DNA of 64,000 nucleotides from Septoria linicola (GCA_024114885.1 CP099420.1:2790001-2854000), one strand, 5' to 3'. Shown: positions 22,212 to 34,724, numbered from the stretch's first letter. The notes: generated from the sequence alone by a model not told the origin. Numbers and translations: made by a program.

Positions 22212-24075
22212 ATGCCAGGCGGCGCTCTCGCTGCCACCAGCGATGTCAATCGCATTGAGGCACCTGTCACCTTGAAGGCTTACCTCATCTGCGCCTTCGC
22301 GTCCTTCGGCGGTATATTCTTCGGATATGATTCCGGTTACATCAACGGCGTGACTGGCTCAGAGGTCTTCATCAAGCTCATCGAAGGCCCAAATGTTGAC
22401 CCTGTTGCTCTGCGCGGATCCTACCTCTCTCTGATTACCTCTATCCTCTCGGCCGGTACCTTCTTCGGTGCCATTATCGCTGGTACGTCAACAAGTGGCC
22501 GATTGCGCATTCTGAACAAAATGCAATTCGGTCATTTTCTAGTACAATCGGAAAGTGCTAACTTCAACTAGGTGATGTCGCTGATATCATTGGACGCAAA
22601 TGGACTGTCATTGTCGGCTGCATCATCTACATCATCGGTAAGTTGAGCGTAACTGATTCCCACGACATACTAGGTCTGACAACGATGTAGGAGTTGTAAT
22701 CCAAATGATCACCGGAGCCAGTGGCGACGCGCTTGGCGTGATCGTAGCTGGTCGTCTGATTGCAGGTCTCGGTGTCGGATTTGAGTCCGCCATCGTCATC
22801 CTCTACATGTCTGAGATTTGCCCACGTAAGGTTCGTGGTGCACTCGTCGCTGGCTATCAATTCTGCATCACTATCGGTCTGCTGCTCGCGTCTGTTGTCA
22901 ACTATGCCGTCCGCAACCGCACTGGCCAAGACGAATACCGCATCCCAATCGGCATCCAATTTGCCTGGGGCGTCATTCTCGGAGGTGGTCTTCTGTTCCT
23001 GCCAGACTCACCACGTTACTTTGTCAAGCGAGGCCGTGTCGAGCAGGCCCGCAAGGCTCTTGCTACTCTCCGTGGTCAGCCAGGCGAGAGCGAGTACATC
23101 GAGGCCGAGCTTGCTGAGATCGTCGCCAACGAGGAATACGAGCGCTCTGTCATCCCAGCCGGCGGTTGGGTCACTGGTTGGGCCAACTGCTTCTCTGGAT
23201 CGGTCTTCCAGTCCAACTCCAACCTGCGCAAGACTATTCTCGGAACCTCGCTTCAGATGATGCAACAATGGACTGGTGTCAACTTCATCTTCTACTACTC
23301 GACTCCTTTCCTGTCATCTACCGGCGCTATCTCGAACACCTTCTTGATCTCCCTGATCTTCACACTGGTCAATGTGTGCTCGACTCCAATCTCCTTCTAC
23401 ACCGTTGAGAAGTTTGGTCGTCGTCCACTGCTGATCTGGGGTGCCTTCGGCATGTTGATCTGCCAATTCCTCGTCGCCATCATCGGTGTCACTGTCGGTT
23501 TCAACAAGACCGAGCAGGTCCTCATCGACGGAGTATCCACTACGCGTGCCTTGAACGTCCCAGCAGTCAACGCCCAGATCGCTTTCATTGCCATCTTCAT
23601 TGTAAGTCCCTAAATGTTCCAGCGTTCAGCAAAACAGCACTAACACTCATTCTAGTTCTTCTTCGCATCTACCTGGGGTCCTGGTGCGTGGATCCTGATC
23701 GGCGAGATCTTCCCACTGCCAATCCGCTCTCGTGGTGTTGCTCTTTCCACTTCTAGCAACTGGCTGTGGAACACTATCATTGCCGTCATCACGCCATACA
23801 TGGTCGCTGAGGACGAGGGCAACCTCAAGTCCAGCGTCTTCTTCATCTGGGGAGGTCTCTGCACATGTGCTTTCGTGTACTCGATCTTCTTGGTGCCAGA
23901 GACCAAGGGTCTGTCTCTTGAGCAGGTCGATCAGATGATGGCGGAGACTACCCCACGTACTTCCGCCAAGTGGAAGCCATCGACTACTTTCGCTAGTCAG
24001 ATGGGTCTCAAGGAGGGTGGCAAGCTTGACATGGAAGTTACTGCCGATGTTGAGCGCAAGGGCTCTGTCTTTTAG
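22212..24075 (+). CDS. MFS sugar (hexose) transporter
   Basis: Four exons, 22212-22482, 22572-22637, 22691-23601 and 23656-24075, with introns of 89, 53 and 54 nt, encode 555 residues. Twelve membrane segments are expected. Sugar-porter signatures: FGGIFFGYDSGYINGV in helix 1, DVADIIGRKWT (loop 2-3), GRLIAGLGVGFES, PDSPRYFVKRGR, QMMQQWTGVNFIFYYSTPF, GRRPLLIWGAFG, PETKGLSLEQVD. The closest types in memory are fungal glucose transporters of the Rco-3/Hxt kind. The long hydrophilic C-terminus ends DVERKGSVF. It probably imports hexose by proton symport at the plasma membrane; substrate and affinity cannot be read from the sequence. The first codon follows a CAACCATGCC context. Confidence 0.95.
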
Positions 24076-24838
24076 ACGACTTAAGCATGCATTAATGGGT
24101 GCGCTTACGACGGGATGAAGCACTGAGCGATGTTGATGTTGCATACCTGATACGATACCCAATCTTGGAGCGGTCGCTGCGAAAATGTTCATACAGCAGG
24201 CCATCCAAGTAGATATCATAACGATCAGTTCTTGGAAAAGTCATGCGGGTCTCTCCACAAACTCTAATGCTCCCAGCATTTTGTTAATCAACCTTGACAC
24301 CTCACTGCCATCTTCATTCACATTGGACGAAATACTATGGCGTAAGGCAACACATCGGCTAGTCTCTTCAATGTGATAACTCGATCTCTATGCTGCATTC
24401 TGTGCCGTACGGAGGACTGCATCTATCCTATACCTTAAGTCTTGCTTGGTCGACTGTGCACATTTTGCTGTCATATGCACTCCACAGGTAAGGTCTTCCC
24501 ACTAGTCTTTCTGATATCTCTTACCTTCCACATCCGGACATGCTTTCTTTGTTGAGAACTATGGAATGTGGACCTTGACGCAATAGGAAGGACGACTCTG
24601 ACCCCGACGTATCACAGAGCTCCACTTTTGTTACAAGGGTGAAACGTAGAACAGCGGTATATGTAGCTCACGCTTTTCGCTGGAATGTATTGCGTGTGAA
24701 TCTGTGCGGCAGTCTTTGTTCGTGACTGCAGCTCATGGACCGACAAGCCTGTAAGTCAGAATGTAGAGTGCAGCACGGTAACACTCCCTATGTGGCACAG
24801 CTCTGGGAGTACGAATACCACTATAAAGCTCACTCATA
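24076..24838. other. Intergenic between convergent transporter and P450
   Basis: About 760 bp between two 3' ends. I see nothing coding. Confidence 0.5.
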
Positions 24839-26725
24839 CTACGGCTTCCAATCAACCATTCTCACCTTACAAGGCATTCCCTCTCTTGGCTTCGCAGCTC
24901 CAATCAGAACCTGATACAAAGGCTCGCCATCCACATCCTGCTTTCCCTTCCTGAAGCTCTCGTCCTTCGCATAGAAGCTGCCATCCTTACCAATCTCCCG
25001 AAGACTCTTCTCATCCAGCATGACATCGAATTCGAATTGTCGGCACGTCACGGCGAGAATAATCCTCGCCTCGAGAAGAGCCAGATTCTGACCTAAGCAA
25101 TTTCGAGCGCCTGTTTCGAAGGATCTGAATGCTCCTTCGGGAATCTTCGCAGCGTTTTCTGGGAGGAAGCGTTCGGGCACGAATTCGTTGGCTGTCGGAC
25201 CCCATACGTCCTCGTTGTGCCCGAGACCGTAGTGGACCAGCCAAATCATATAGCCTTCTGTTTCGTACTTTTCTCCAGTCTTGGGATCGGTCAAGAAGAG
25301 GCCCTTTTCGCCTCTGCGAGGAGCAGAAGCGGCGGGGAACAGGCGAAGGACTTCTTTGATGACACAAAGGGTATATTCGAGTTTGTGCAGGATGTTTGGA
25401 TCATCCTTGATTGTGTCTGCAGTAGTGGCGACCGGTCCGAGAATTGCTTCATGTTCTTCTCGAATGCGTTGCATGCTTTTGGGATGTTTGCGAAGGAGGT
25501 GGTAGGCGTAACAGATTGTAGACGATGTTGTGTCGTGGCCGGCGAAAAGGAACACTCGGATCTGTGTAATCGCTCCCTCACGGAACTCTGCGTCCATGAC
25601 TTGCGGCTCGTTATCAGAGGTGGCTTCTTCGACATCACTCGTGCCCGTCAGGTAGCTATCTAGTGCAAGATCGATAATAGTGCGCTTGCGTTGCTTTTTG
25701 CTTGTTGGTGCTGCTTTCGTGGCAAAGCGCTCGTCGAGCACTTTGCCAATGTATCTCTTCATGATTCGCACATTCCTCCATCTTCGATAGATTCCATATG
25801 GCCGCCACATGGTGAAGGGATCCATAGTATTATTCGGAAGGTAGTGGACCTGCTCGCGAAGTGCATCAATGCACTCATTCTCTCCTCGCTGCATATTAAA
25901 TCGGATATTAAGCACAACCTTGCCAATCACGTCGATGGTCAAACGTGTGGTCTCCTCCTCAAGGCGAAATAAATCTTGCTTCTGTGCGTGTTCTGTAAGC
26001 TTCTCCACGTAGATGGATGCATCGTCGACGATTCCAGGCACAAGCGTGATTAGATGCTGTGTGCTGAAACCTGTTTGATCTTAGTATGTGGAGACATGTC
26101 ACTGATTGAGCGCTGACTGACCCGGGTTAAACATTGATCGCCATTTCTTCCACAGTGGCCCGTTTGCAGATACTATGTCATTCTTTCCAACGAGGGGCTC
26201 TAGGAATGTTGGTAAGGACGTATGTTTCAGTGCCTGGTACTCAGTGGAGAACTGCTGTGATATTGCTGGATCCATGATTGCGATCATTGGGTCCGAGACT
26301 GGCCACATGTCAAGGTACATGAAGTTCCCAAGCTTGAATTTCTTCCTCATGATGCCAGGATACACTATATCAAGTTGTCAATACACCAGTCTGGATACGA
26401 GGGCAAGAAATTGTTCTGAGCCTACCGTGCGGATGTACTCTCTGTGGTAAAGTCATTGCAACCTCGCCCACGTTCTTGAGATCGCCAAAAAGCCATGATG
26501 GCGGTGGGCCAGGCTGAACAAGTCAATTGTGGTTTCCAAATGCATATCATGTACACTCACAAACTGGCGTCTTCTCTTCCGAATCTGATATCCACGAACC
26601 AGAAATGGCAGCACATATCCTACAAGGATGGCGCCCACGGCTGTCTGGATCAGGCTCGACTGAAGCAATTCGAACATCTTCTTGGAATATGTCTGAGGAA
26701 GCCTCGTGAACGGAGTAAGGGCCAA
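24839..26725 (-). CDS. Cytochrome P450 monooxygenase
   Basis: Four exons on the minus strand, 26725-26561, 26513-26426, 26364-26122 and 26070-24839, with introns of 47, 61 and 51 nt, give 575 residues. An N-terminal membrane anchor (LIQTAVGAILVGYVLPFLV) is followed by the basic RKRRRQF and the proline hinge PGPPPSWLFGDLKNVG. Catalytic landmarks are the I-helix AGHDTTSST, the K-helix KEVLRLFP (ExxR), the FVPERFLPEN meander and the haem loop FETGARNCLGQ with the ligand Cys near residue 489. It is an ER-bound class II enzyme that needs NADPH-P450 reductase. Substrate and CYP family are not assigned. No biosynthetic core enzyme lies next to it, so a secondary-metabolite cluster is not supported. 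An alternative start at Met17 (26677) lies just before the anchor. Confidence 0.95.
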
Positions 26726-27997
26726 ATGCGGACCATTCGCTGCTGTAGTAAAGGTAAGACCCAGTTTGCCCTATCCATGCATACAGCCTCCCGGGGTGCA
26801 GCGAGTAATTGGTCAGCGTCAGTTCGTGCAGTTCATGCAGGATCTACAAGACCAATTGTGATAGCGAATAGGCTACCGGACTCAACTGGACGACTATACG
26901 ACGGCTTGTGCCTTCGCAATACACCGAGGAATGGCGATGGTGGCCTCCTCGTGCTGTCGTGAGGCTCTTGTCGGGCTCGCGTACTTGCGATGCTGACTGC
27001 CTAGGAACATCCTGGTGGCACGACTGAGCAGGGATTCGCAGTAGCACGACATGCATTAAAGCAGATGCAGGAGGATGGACATGGCGCTGAACACCAACAC
27101 ATGCGCGGCCGCCCACATGGTGTGGATGTTGCATTGCCCGCAAATCTGCTGCGATGGAGAAGCGAAGGGTTGCAGTGAAGCTGAGCTTCAGCTGAAGCGG
27201 CACCGAATCGGCCGACGTCGTCGCGCAGGGTGCTGCGGGAGCACATCTGACGCCTACAGTTCGTTGCTGGCCAGCGTTTCCAGACAGAGAATGTGCGGAT
27301 ACATCCAGTGCTGACTCGTGCAAGTGGCTGCTGGACAATGCGAAGAGAGGATCAGGTTGTAAGGAGAAGAATTCCGGAAAAGTGCCGGAACAGCTGCAAG
27401 CGAGGATAATCGGCTACATTCGTGTACGACTCCTTTGCAACACAGTCATGCGCATTCACGCGACCAGGTGCAAGTCTTGTATTCGATGACTGCATAACCA
27501 TCTGACCGCGAAGCTAAACTTCAGCACTAGGAGGTATCACTGTCGAGCTCTAGGCGGTGTCGCAAGATATCGGAGCGTAGTAGACTCAACATGAAGTTCA
27601 AATCACAGTAGTCAAGCTATTGGCATCTGGGTAGGCTGACCACTCCGATTTGTGAACATTCTGTGAAGACAAGCTGCAAGTCTCGACGATGATCAAAGGT
27701 TCAGCGAGGACGGCTGATGACAACGTTCCTATATGATGCAAATGCTACAAGAATTATGACAGCGCAACACACTCTTTCATGACCAAGTATATCCATTCTA
27801 CTTCTTTTCTGCTCGCAAGAACTAACATCAAACTGGGCGCGCGCGTGTTGTGCTCGTGGCCGTACTGTGTCAATACCAAAATCACGAAGCATGTTCATGA
27901 GGCATATTCTGCCTTGTACATCGTCTCCCGTGCTTTTTCCGCTCGCTGAAAACGCTTCACTGCAGACCTAAGATCCCACCCAGTTAGCAATTCAACA
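26726..27997. other. Intergenic between P450 promoter and GSY1 3' end
   Basis: About 1.3 kb. Short frames on both strands have no recognisable features. Confidence 0.5.
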
Positions 27998-30265
27998 CTA
28001 TTGAGCGGCTGGTGGTTCTCGGATGGGCAGTGAGGTACCATTGCCATTCAGCGTCGGAGTTGCTGGACCACTGTCGCCTCCTGCAGCCTTAGCCTTCTGC
28101 TTGAGAGTGAGTGGGAATGGATAGTCCTCAACCTCCTCCTGCAATGATAGTCAGTATGCGTCCACCTTGTACTGCAGTCAAACAGGTACTCACCTCTTCT
28201 GGCAGCTTCCACGCGATGTAATCCTCGGTACTCAGGCCTTCGCGGCCCTCCTGAATCGACGCAAAGTCACCAGGAGTCATCATACCGCTGCGGTCTCTAG
28301 GGCTGCCAGGTGCAGACAGAGGCCTGGTAATCTTGATGCTGTCCGTGCCATCGAAGAACCCTGGCTCATCCTCACCCTCAGCAAAGCTGTCTGGGTATGC
28401 CCTCCTGAGTGCAAGTTGTCGCGCCTTGACGTATTCCATGCCCATTCTCTTCCAGTCGAGCAGGTCACTCAGACGTTCAGTTCGGTTGCGCTGGTTGATA
28501 CGTTGTCGCTTGCTCTTCCTCGTGAAATCGAACATGTAATCAGTGAGCTGCGTCACACTGTCGTCCACACCCTTCATCCTGCGGTCCACAATGTAGATAC
28601 CGTAGTCCGAGGCATTTTCTATGAGCTCCTCCATATAACATCCGAAACCGGACAAATTCGTGGTGATCGATGGGACACCCATGACAGTGCACTCAGCGGG
28701 TGTGTAGCCCCATGGTTCGTAGTACGAGCTAAAAATGCCCATATGCGTACCTCGGACGAAATCGTCGTAGTCCATTGGCAGTACTGGGTTTCCGGAGCTC
28801 AAAAACTCTGGGTGGAAGACGACCTTGACACGATCCGAGGGGTGGTTGAAGAGCTGGCAGCGGCGCATCTGGTTCAGGATAGGGTCTTCGGCGTCGTTGA
28901 CCAAGTTGTGGGTGACGATGGGCGGTAGCGTATTGCGCTTCATGGCAAACAGTCTCCTCCTCAGCATGATTTTGTCTTGTGCACTCAGCAAGTCCTTCTC
29001 ATCTGGGGGATCTTGTCCTTCGTGCCACGCGATCGACTTCTCGAACAGCTTCTTGCCAATCTCCTTCTCGATGTGCCCAAGAGTGTCCTTGAGCGACTTG
29101 ACGACTGCTTGACCCTTCAGCGCCTCCACAGCAAGAGATTGTGTTTGTGCTGGGAAAATCATGAATGCAACCACTGTCATATCGGAGCCAGATGCCTTCA
29201 TCTTGTGGTTCAGGCGGGCAAGCGATTCAATGAACATGTCAACACCCTTGTTTCGGTACTCGTATCGTCCAGCAGTGAAGAAGTAGAGTGTCTTGTCCGG
29301 GTCAAAGTCATTGTGGCCATAAAAGTGACCTCGCACGAAATCAGTGATGCGGTCTTTGTTGGTCTGGTGGAGGTTTTGGAACTCGTGAGTCGCGGAGAAC
29401 TTCTTGACGTTGAGACCGTTTGGCAAGACACCGTCTGGCTTTCGCTTCAACAGATGCTCGCTCTCGTAGGCCGTGATATGGCTGACGGTGGTGAAGACAT
29501 CTGCGGAGTGGGCAGCGCCGCGCTCAATGCAATATCGGTGGTAAATGCCTCGCTTTCCAGCTTCGGCATCCACATCGAAGTACTGGAGGTTGTTGTAGAA
29601 GTCAACAGATCCGGCACAAAGGTATCGTCCTAGCAGCGTAGCATGAGTGGTGAAGATGGTCGTTACGTCAATCTTGCGCTTCTTGCACAGAGGAAGTGCG
29701 ACACCTGCAAGCCACTCGTGGAACTGTGCAATGACGGCACGTTCTTTCTCGTGGAAGACGTACTACGCAGAGTCAGCTTGTGCCACTCTAGAAGGGTAAT
29801 CGGAGAAAAGACACATACCTCGCCCAGGAACCACGCAACCAGGTATCCAAAGACAATAGCCTCGTTGGTCTCGTGATCATCTGGAGGACTTGGGATACCA
29901 GCAGTGGACCAGAGATCGCCCTTCCACTCGTCCAGCTTGTAGTATCCAGTGCCAGTGTCAAAGAGTAGGACACGAGGTGCTCCATCAATCAGCCATCTAC
30001 CGTACATGGTCTTGATGCCTCTCTCGTTCATGCTCTTGATTGTGGCTATCATGGCCGGATCTCGAGGCTCCACTTCCTCGACCTCGACTGCGGCCGATGC
30101 GCGATTGAGAGGACCGAGCAGAGTGTAGCTCGAGCCATATTCTGCCGTTGTGACTTGCGCCTTGGACTTCAGCACACTGTAGATACCGCCGACACGGTTA
30201 GCGACCTCGGTGGCCACCTCGAAGAGCACATGATTGTGCACGTCACGCTTGGGTTGGTCGCCCAT
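27998..30265 (-). CDS. GSY1: Glycogen synthase (GT3)
   Basis: Three exons on the minus strand, 30265-29819, 29762-28194 and 28138-27998, with introns of 56 and 55 nt, encode 718 residues, close to the roughly 705 typical of fungi. The N-terminus reads VLFEVATEVANRVGGIYSVL, the UDP-glucose binding loop of GT3. Further landmarks are KDGVLPNGLNVKKF-like (here RKPDGVLPNGLNVKKF), SSYYEPWGYTPAECTVMGVP with the catalytic E-x7-E, and the arginine-rich regulatory helix RKSKRQRINQRNRTERLSDL that binds glucose-6-phosphate. The C-terminal tail has Ser/Pro sites (RPLSAPGSPRDRSG), the likely phosphorylation region. The enzyme extends alpha-1,4-glucan in the cytosol for storage. An approximately 500-bp upstream region without genes probably holds the promoter and leader. 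Confidence 0.96.
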
Positions 30266-31639
30266 ATCGAATGTGTGTGTTGTGGGCGTTGTTTTCTGGG
30301 TAAAGACTGAATGCAGCTCAAGATCGAGAAATGTCTCGTGGAAGGTGTTCTGCGGAAGGTTTATGAATCAGTGGGTCGGCTCGGAGCTTGACATTTCTAA
30401 AGGGTAGACGGTCATGATCTGGTAATCATGGTGGGCCCAGGAGTGTCAAGTGTGGAGAGTGGAGTGCAGGTCTGTGAGGGTGGTGTCTGTTCTGGAAGGC
30501 TGTTTCTGCTCTTACCTTTGTGCTGCGGTAGTCGTCGGACTATCCGGTTTCGTTCTCAGACAGCGTGGTCTGGTGTATGTATGTATGGGAAGGAACGAAG
30601 AGTGGGTGATGGAGGAGAGTTTGTTGAACAAGAAGAAGAGGAAGAAGTAGGCGGTAATGTGTAGCCGAGAGGCTGGTATTTCTGCTCTCAATCAATGGCC
30701 CGAGCAGCTCTCTGCCTCTGCTCTCACTGCTCACGAGCAGCTAGCACCCTGCAATGCGTCTGGGTGGAGTCTGACGTAATCGCGGTGAATCGCTGCACGA
30801 CGAGAGCTGTGCCGTTGCTAATTGTTTTCTTTGTATGCTTGCAAATAGCTATAAATTGTAGTACTTCTTGTCTATATGGGTTGTCGAGCAAGCACGGCAC
30901 CCAGCAATACGACGAGGTTGGGACAGCGCTGGGCAGCGATGGTAGCAGTGGTTGAGACGATCAACGCCGATGGCCTGTCAACACACATTGAAAAATGTCC
31001 AAGCTTTCTCTCAGCAAGCTCTCTCCACGACGCATCTCCGCAAAGTCTCGACGGCCGCTGTACGATTCCAGCCCCACTTCTGGCCATATGCTAGGTACGC
31101 CTCTCGCCGCTATTATTCGGTCCTTCTCCAGGAACTTCATCGCGAAGCTGTTCTGGGTGTGTCTCCTCGCTGGCCATCAGAGAGCGCAGTCACTCGCATT
31201 GGTATATGCGCTCCAGCAGCGTGGAAGCAGATGGATGCTCATCCTCATCAAGACAGTCTGATGTCGGGTCTCGGATCTTCAAATCCCTGCATATAGCGGA
31301 AAAATTGGACTCAACCAGCACACTCACATGGCTCTGTAGTACCATGGGGCAACGCTGACCACATGTCTCGGCCGCTAATCACTTCCTGAAACACGACTCG
31401 ATCGTTGGCGCCTCGTCGGGCTGTTCTAATTTTGATGGATGTGGTCTCGTCGCTCATGTGATTTCGGTGTACAGACGAAGTACTGTAGGTTGTAGATCAC
31501 TGCCTAAGGATTCATGTGGACAATGGCAGAACTGATCCAACTCTTGACAACGTCTCAACAGGACTTCACGCATCGTCAGGTCCAAGGCCACGACATGATC
31601 ACTGCACATGCCGCACAGCTTTCATCTTACGTCGCCCCA
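30266..31639. other. GSY1 upstream region and intergenic sequence
   Basis: About 1.4 kb. Short plus-strand frames near 30,995-31,261 and 31,514-31,933 have no family features. The latter lie antisense to the secreted-protein gene. I see no supportable gene. Confidence 0.45.
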
Positions 31640-32187
31640 TCATCCGCACGCCCAGATACCACTCGCGGTCGAGAACCTGCCTCCATCCACGACACCAGTG
31701 CCGATGCAAGTTTCCTGATCACCACTCGGGATCACGACTTCATGTCTGTTATATCCGTACTTGTATTCGCCCGTCGTACCTCTACCCAGAACGTCACAAG
31801 TGTTCGAGCCAGCAAAGAGCGCAAAGGTGCAGCTTCCATTGGAAATCTGTCCAATGCTCACAGCGCTGTGTTTCAGCGGCGTACAGTACATTGGCTGCGA
31901 GTAGCAACAAGTCAGCAACAGATCGGAGCTTAGCTAGAAAGGTGGTCGACCTTGATGATCGAGTGTCCAACCCTGATGCCGCATCCGTCGAGGGCGGTGT
32001 AGGTGTGTTTTGATACTGAGCCCACATTCGTCCCTGGAGCAGAACTCTTGCCAGTGAAGTAGCTTATCGTGGTGTTCGAGGTGAACGGTTGGGGAAATGT
32101 TCCTGGGTTGCCAGTCGTGACTTTTGGGAACGTGAGAGAGCTCGTTGAGGTTGCTAAGGCGAGGAGTGATACAAATGACACAAACAT
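31640..32187 (-). CDS. Candidate small secreted cysteine-containing protein
   Basis: Two exons on the minus strand, 32187-31951 and 31894-31640, joined across a 56-nt intron (31895-31950, GTCGAC..CAG), give 163 residues. The start MFVSFVSLLALATSTSSLTF is a good signal peptide. The mature part has six cysteines (ALDGCG, MYCTP, NGSCTFALFAG, SNTCD, ETCIG, WACG) and is otherwise Gly/Ser/Thr-rich. No membrane segment follows the signal. The pattern C-x-[FV]-x-[LV]-[FY]-x4-C is shared with the candidate at 34,112-34,626. The donor GTCGAC is unusual but the frame and cysteine spacing support the join. The family is not recognised. It may be a small effector-like or cell-wall protein. Confidence 0.65.
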
Positions 32188-32514
32188 GGCGTTTTAGGAA
32201 TTGTCGCTGCGGCTGTATATTGTGCTGAGATATGGATATGTGTGGTCGTGGAGTGACAATTACTATGCTGACCAGGATTGCAGGCAGTGGGAGCATGCAC
32301 ATGGAAGTGACGATCGAAATCGGCAAGAACGAGACGGTATGCACACGGCAGCCACGAACAATCATTCCACTTGCAATTTATCTACGCCACAATTCTTCCT
32401 CGATGCATAGGCTGCATCGCTCAGGATCGTATACTGGCCCGCTACATGCCTACCGAGAAGTCAAGACCAGAAATCTGTAACTCGTCGGTACCATACCCAG
32501 CTCTCGCCTAGCTC

Positions 32515-33165
32515 CTACGAGCTTCTGCTGCCTTCTCTCGCGAGATTCCAATCTCGCTCGGGGGCCTCGTTCACAACGCCTCCATTTCGCTTGGACGCCA
32601 CGTCGCGCGCCTGTTCTTCATTCGCAGATCCAGTGGCCGAGGCCTCGACGCCATGATGGCCAGCACCATCCTGTGTCTGCTGCGCGAATTGAGCTCTAAG
32701 TCGGCTCAACTGGCTGTCACTCCGAGGTGCAGCATTTTCTGGGCTACGAGATGCCGCTCTGCTCTGCTCAAGATTCTGGATCGCCGGGCCTCTCGTAGAC
32801 AAGGGGTGACCAGGACGCGCTACCTGTGGCAGACTAGTCCAGCTCGCTGCCCCACGCCGGGAACGAAGAGAGCTGCTCAGTCGTGAAGGCGTTCTGGAGA
32901 TCGCAGGTGCTGGCTGGGGTTCCGTCACATTTGGGTACTGTGGCATGGCAGACATCTGCCATGGATTGACAACGTGCGGAGGAATAGTCGACCACACTCG
33001 ATCTATGTTCTGACTCCTGTCGATAAGTCCTGACTGTCGATTAGTGGACGAACAGCTGGCACGCGATGTCTCCTTTCTGGAGAAATCTATGGGAAGGTGT
33101 AGTCTAATCAGACACATTGTCGCAAGCATGGCAGGTTTGGAGTAGAGTGGGGAGAATTCGTCCAT
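32515..33165 (-). CDS. Hypothetical Ser/Arg-rich disordered protein
   Basis: An open frame of 216 codons. The product is rich in Ser, Arg, Pro and Gln (SRTPSRLSSSLRSRRGAASW, SRAASRSPENAAPRSD) and looks disordered, with no domain or signal peptide. The ATG at 33165 has an open upstream extension of ten codons, so an upstream exon is possible (an AG lies at 33190-33191). A membrane-segment frame at 33,436-33,642 on the same strand could be another exon, but the gap is long for this genome. The frame could also be chance. Confidence 0.35.
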   Translation of the reverse strand: MDEFSPLYSKPAMLATMCLIRLHLPIDFSRKETSRASCSSTNRQSGLIDRSQNIDRVWSTIPPHVVNPWQMSAMPQYPNVTEPQPAPAISRTPSRLSSSLRSRRGAASWTSLPQVARPGHPLSTRGPAIQNLEQSRAASRSPENAAPRSDSQLSRLRAQFAQQTQDGAGHHGVEASATGSANEEQARDVASKRNGGVVNEAPERDWNLAREGSRSS

Positions 33166-33435
33166 TTCATTTCGAGCTTCATTGTGGGCTAGTCATAACA
33201 GGCAATTGCTAATAGCAAGCAGATACACACTACAACAGGTTCTGCATCGACTTCGTCCTTGTGAGTACGATCGCCTATGCCGCTCGTGCCCATTGAGTCC
33301 TTCCTCCTTCTTCGGCAGCTCAATAAGCCTCTTCCTACAAACCTGACTCTGCACGCTGGTTCAACTTCCGCTGCCGCCTTGCTCGCCTCTTTCTTCTCGC
33401 CTCTCTTGCCCGAGGCTCTCGTTCTTCAGCATCGC

Positions 33436-33642
33436 TCAGCTTTGCTTCGCCATCTGAGCTTGCAAGGTGAATCTTGCGCCACGGCTGGTCAGACACATCT
33501 CGGTGTATGTCCTGGGTCCGCCATCAACGATATCCCACAGGACAATGCTCAGCAAATAGATCAAGCCTATCGTGATCGCCACGAGGTAAAATTGCATGAG
33601 TGGTGAGCGGATGTTTGGTACTGAAGGCATGATGTCGAACAT
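33436..33642 (-). CDS. Possible short membrane protein or exon
   Basis: A 68-codon minus-strand frame contains one strong hydrophobic helix (LMQFYLVAITIGLIYLLSIV) preceded by MFDIMPSVPNIRSP. The downstream part looks unconstrained and is probably intron or 3' sequence. I do not recognise it. It may be the first exon of a gene continuing toward 32.5 kb. Confidence 0.3.
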   Translation of the reverse strand: MFDIMPSVPNIRSPLMQFYLVAITIGLIYLLSIVLWDIVDGGPRTYTEMCLTSRGARFTLQAQMAKQS

Positions 33643-34111
33643 GATCAGTACGCGCTATCGAGCAATCGGCCACAACGCTGAACGCTGATCTAGTACACTC
33701 TATATTGCTGGCACGCAGATCTCTCCGATGGAATCTCGTGCCCGCAAACCGCCTCGTACCATCTTCACGGCGTTTACTCGCCTCCAATCATGCGAGAAGC
33801 TGCGAGTCGTGATGCCAGCCTCTATTCACTATTGGAGATCCCCGCAGATCCTTACGTGTAAGGCTCAAGTGAGTTGTTCGCGCTCTCAGGAACAGTGAAG
33901 ACCAGCATCCTTGTTGTCAGATGCCCGCGAAGAAGCTCCTCATTGTACCATGGGCGACATACTAGATCTTGCCGCGAGGATCCGGTCTCGAGACCAAATC
34001 CGACATTGCTTGTATCTCGAATCCTACTTCTACTACAGGTGTAGCGTCATCATCACCATGCTGCTCGCTCCCCATCATCTGCCAGAGCATATCCTTTGAA
34101 CATGCGACTGA

Positions 34112-34626
34112 TGCGACCGCCAAGGGTCCAATAGGGGAGGCCTTGGATTCTGGTCCTTCAACATTGACTTTCGTCGCTTTAACACCACTCTGTGGACATA
34201 TCAGTCTATTGACAGACTGCAGAGTGAGGGTGCAAAGATCAAAGACGGCCAATGCTATACTTGGAAAGACGACAAAGTCTTTACTGGTTTCGTGTTCAGC
34301 TGGGCGGTTCATGTCAATGGTGAGCAGTTGGAGGAATATGGGAGGTGTAATGTGAAAGTTTATGAGGAGAAGGGGTGCAAAGGGCATCCGATTGCTGATA
34401 TCAAGAACGTACGTGCTGGGCTGGCTTGCCTGGTGGGTCTGCGCTGGATACTGATATCCTACAGGCAAATACACACAATACTTCTGCCGGTCTATGTTGG
34501 ATGTCGAATCGCGGCCGGCCAGGCCAGAGTGTTTCGGTGGGATGTGTGGAAGGTAAGACGGACTGGACAGGGGAGACATCGATCACGCCTCCATACACAC
34601 CACAACCGGAGGGTGCGGAATGGTGA
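34112..34626 (+). CDS. Candidate small secreted cysteine protein, 5' end unresolved
   Basis: Two exons on the plus strand: one open from 34112 to 34408, and 34465-34626, joined across a 56-nt intron (34409-34464, GTACGT..CAG, phase 0). The first contains GLGFWSFNIDFRRFNTTLWT and KDGQCYTWKDDKVFTGFVFS, then YGRCNVKVYEEKGCKGHPIA. The second has NTSAGLCWMSNRGRPGQSVS and VGCVEG, ending in TGA. Five cysteines and Gly/Asn-rich turns suggest a secreted fold. An in-frame stop at 34109 and no suitable ATG mean that a first exon with a signal peptide lies upstream and was not located. A 205-codon frame on the opposite strand overlaps but lacks such features. Confidence 0.5.
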
Positions 34627-34724
34627 AGTAACGTTGCACATAGAGGAAACTGCAGCTGCAGTTCTCAGAGACAAGCACGTTCTCAATCTGCAGTGGTCAT
34701 GATGTCTTCATGATTGTATACATA

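Noticed and set aside
24839..30265. P450 with neighbours as a secondary-metabolite cluster
   Set aside because: No polyketide synthase, NRPS, terpene cyclase or pathway regulator is nearby. The neighbours are a hexose transporter and glycogen synthase.
33962..34579. 205-codon minus-strand frame over the second secreted candidate
   Set aside because: The plus strand has a canonical intron and cysteine-rich exons that explain the sequence better. The minus frame shows no domain.
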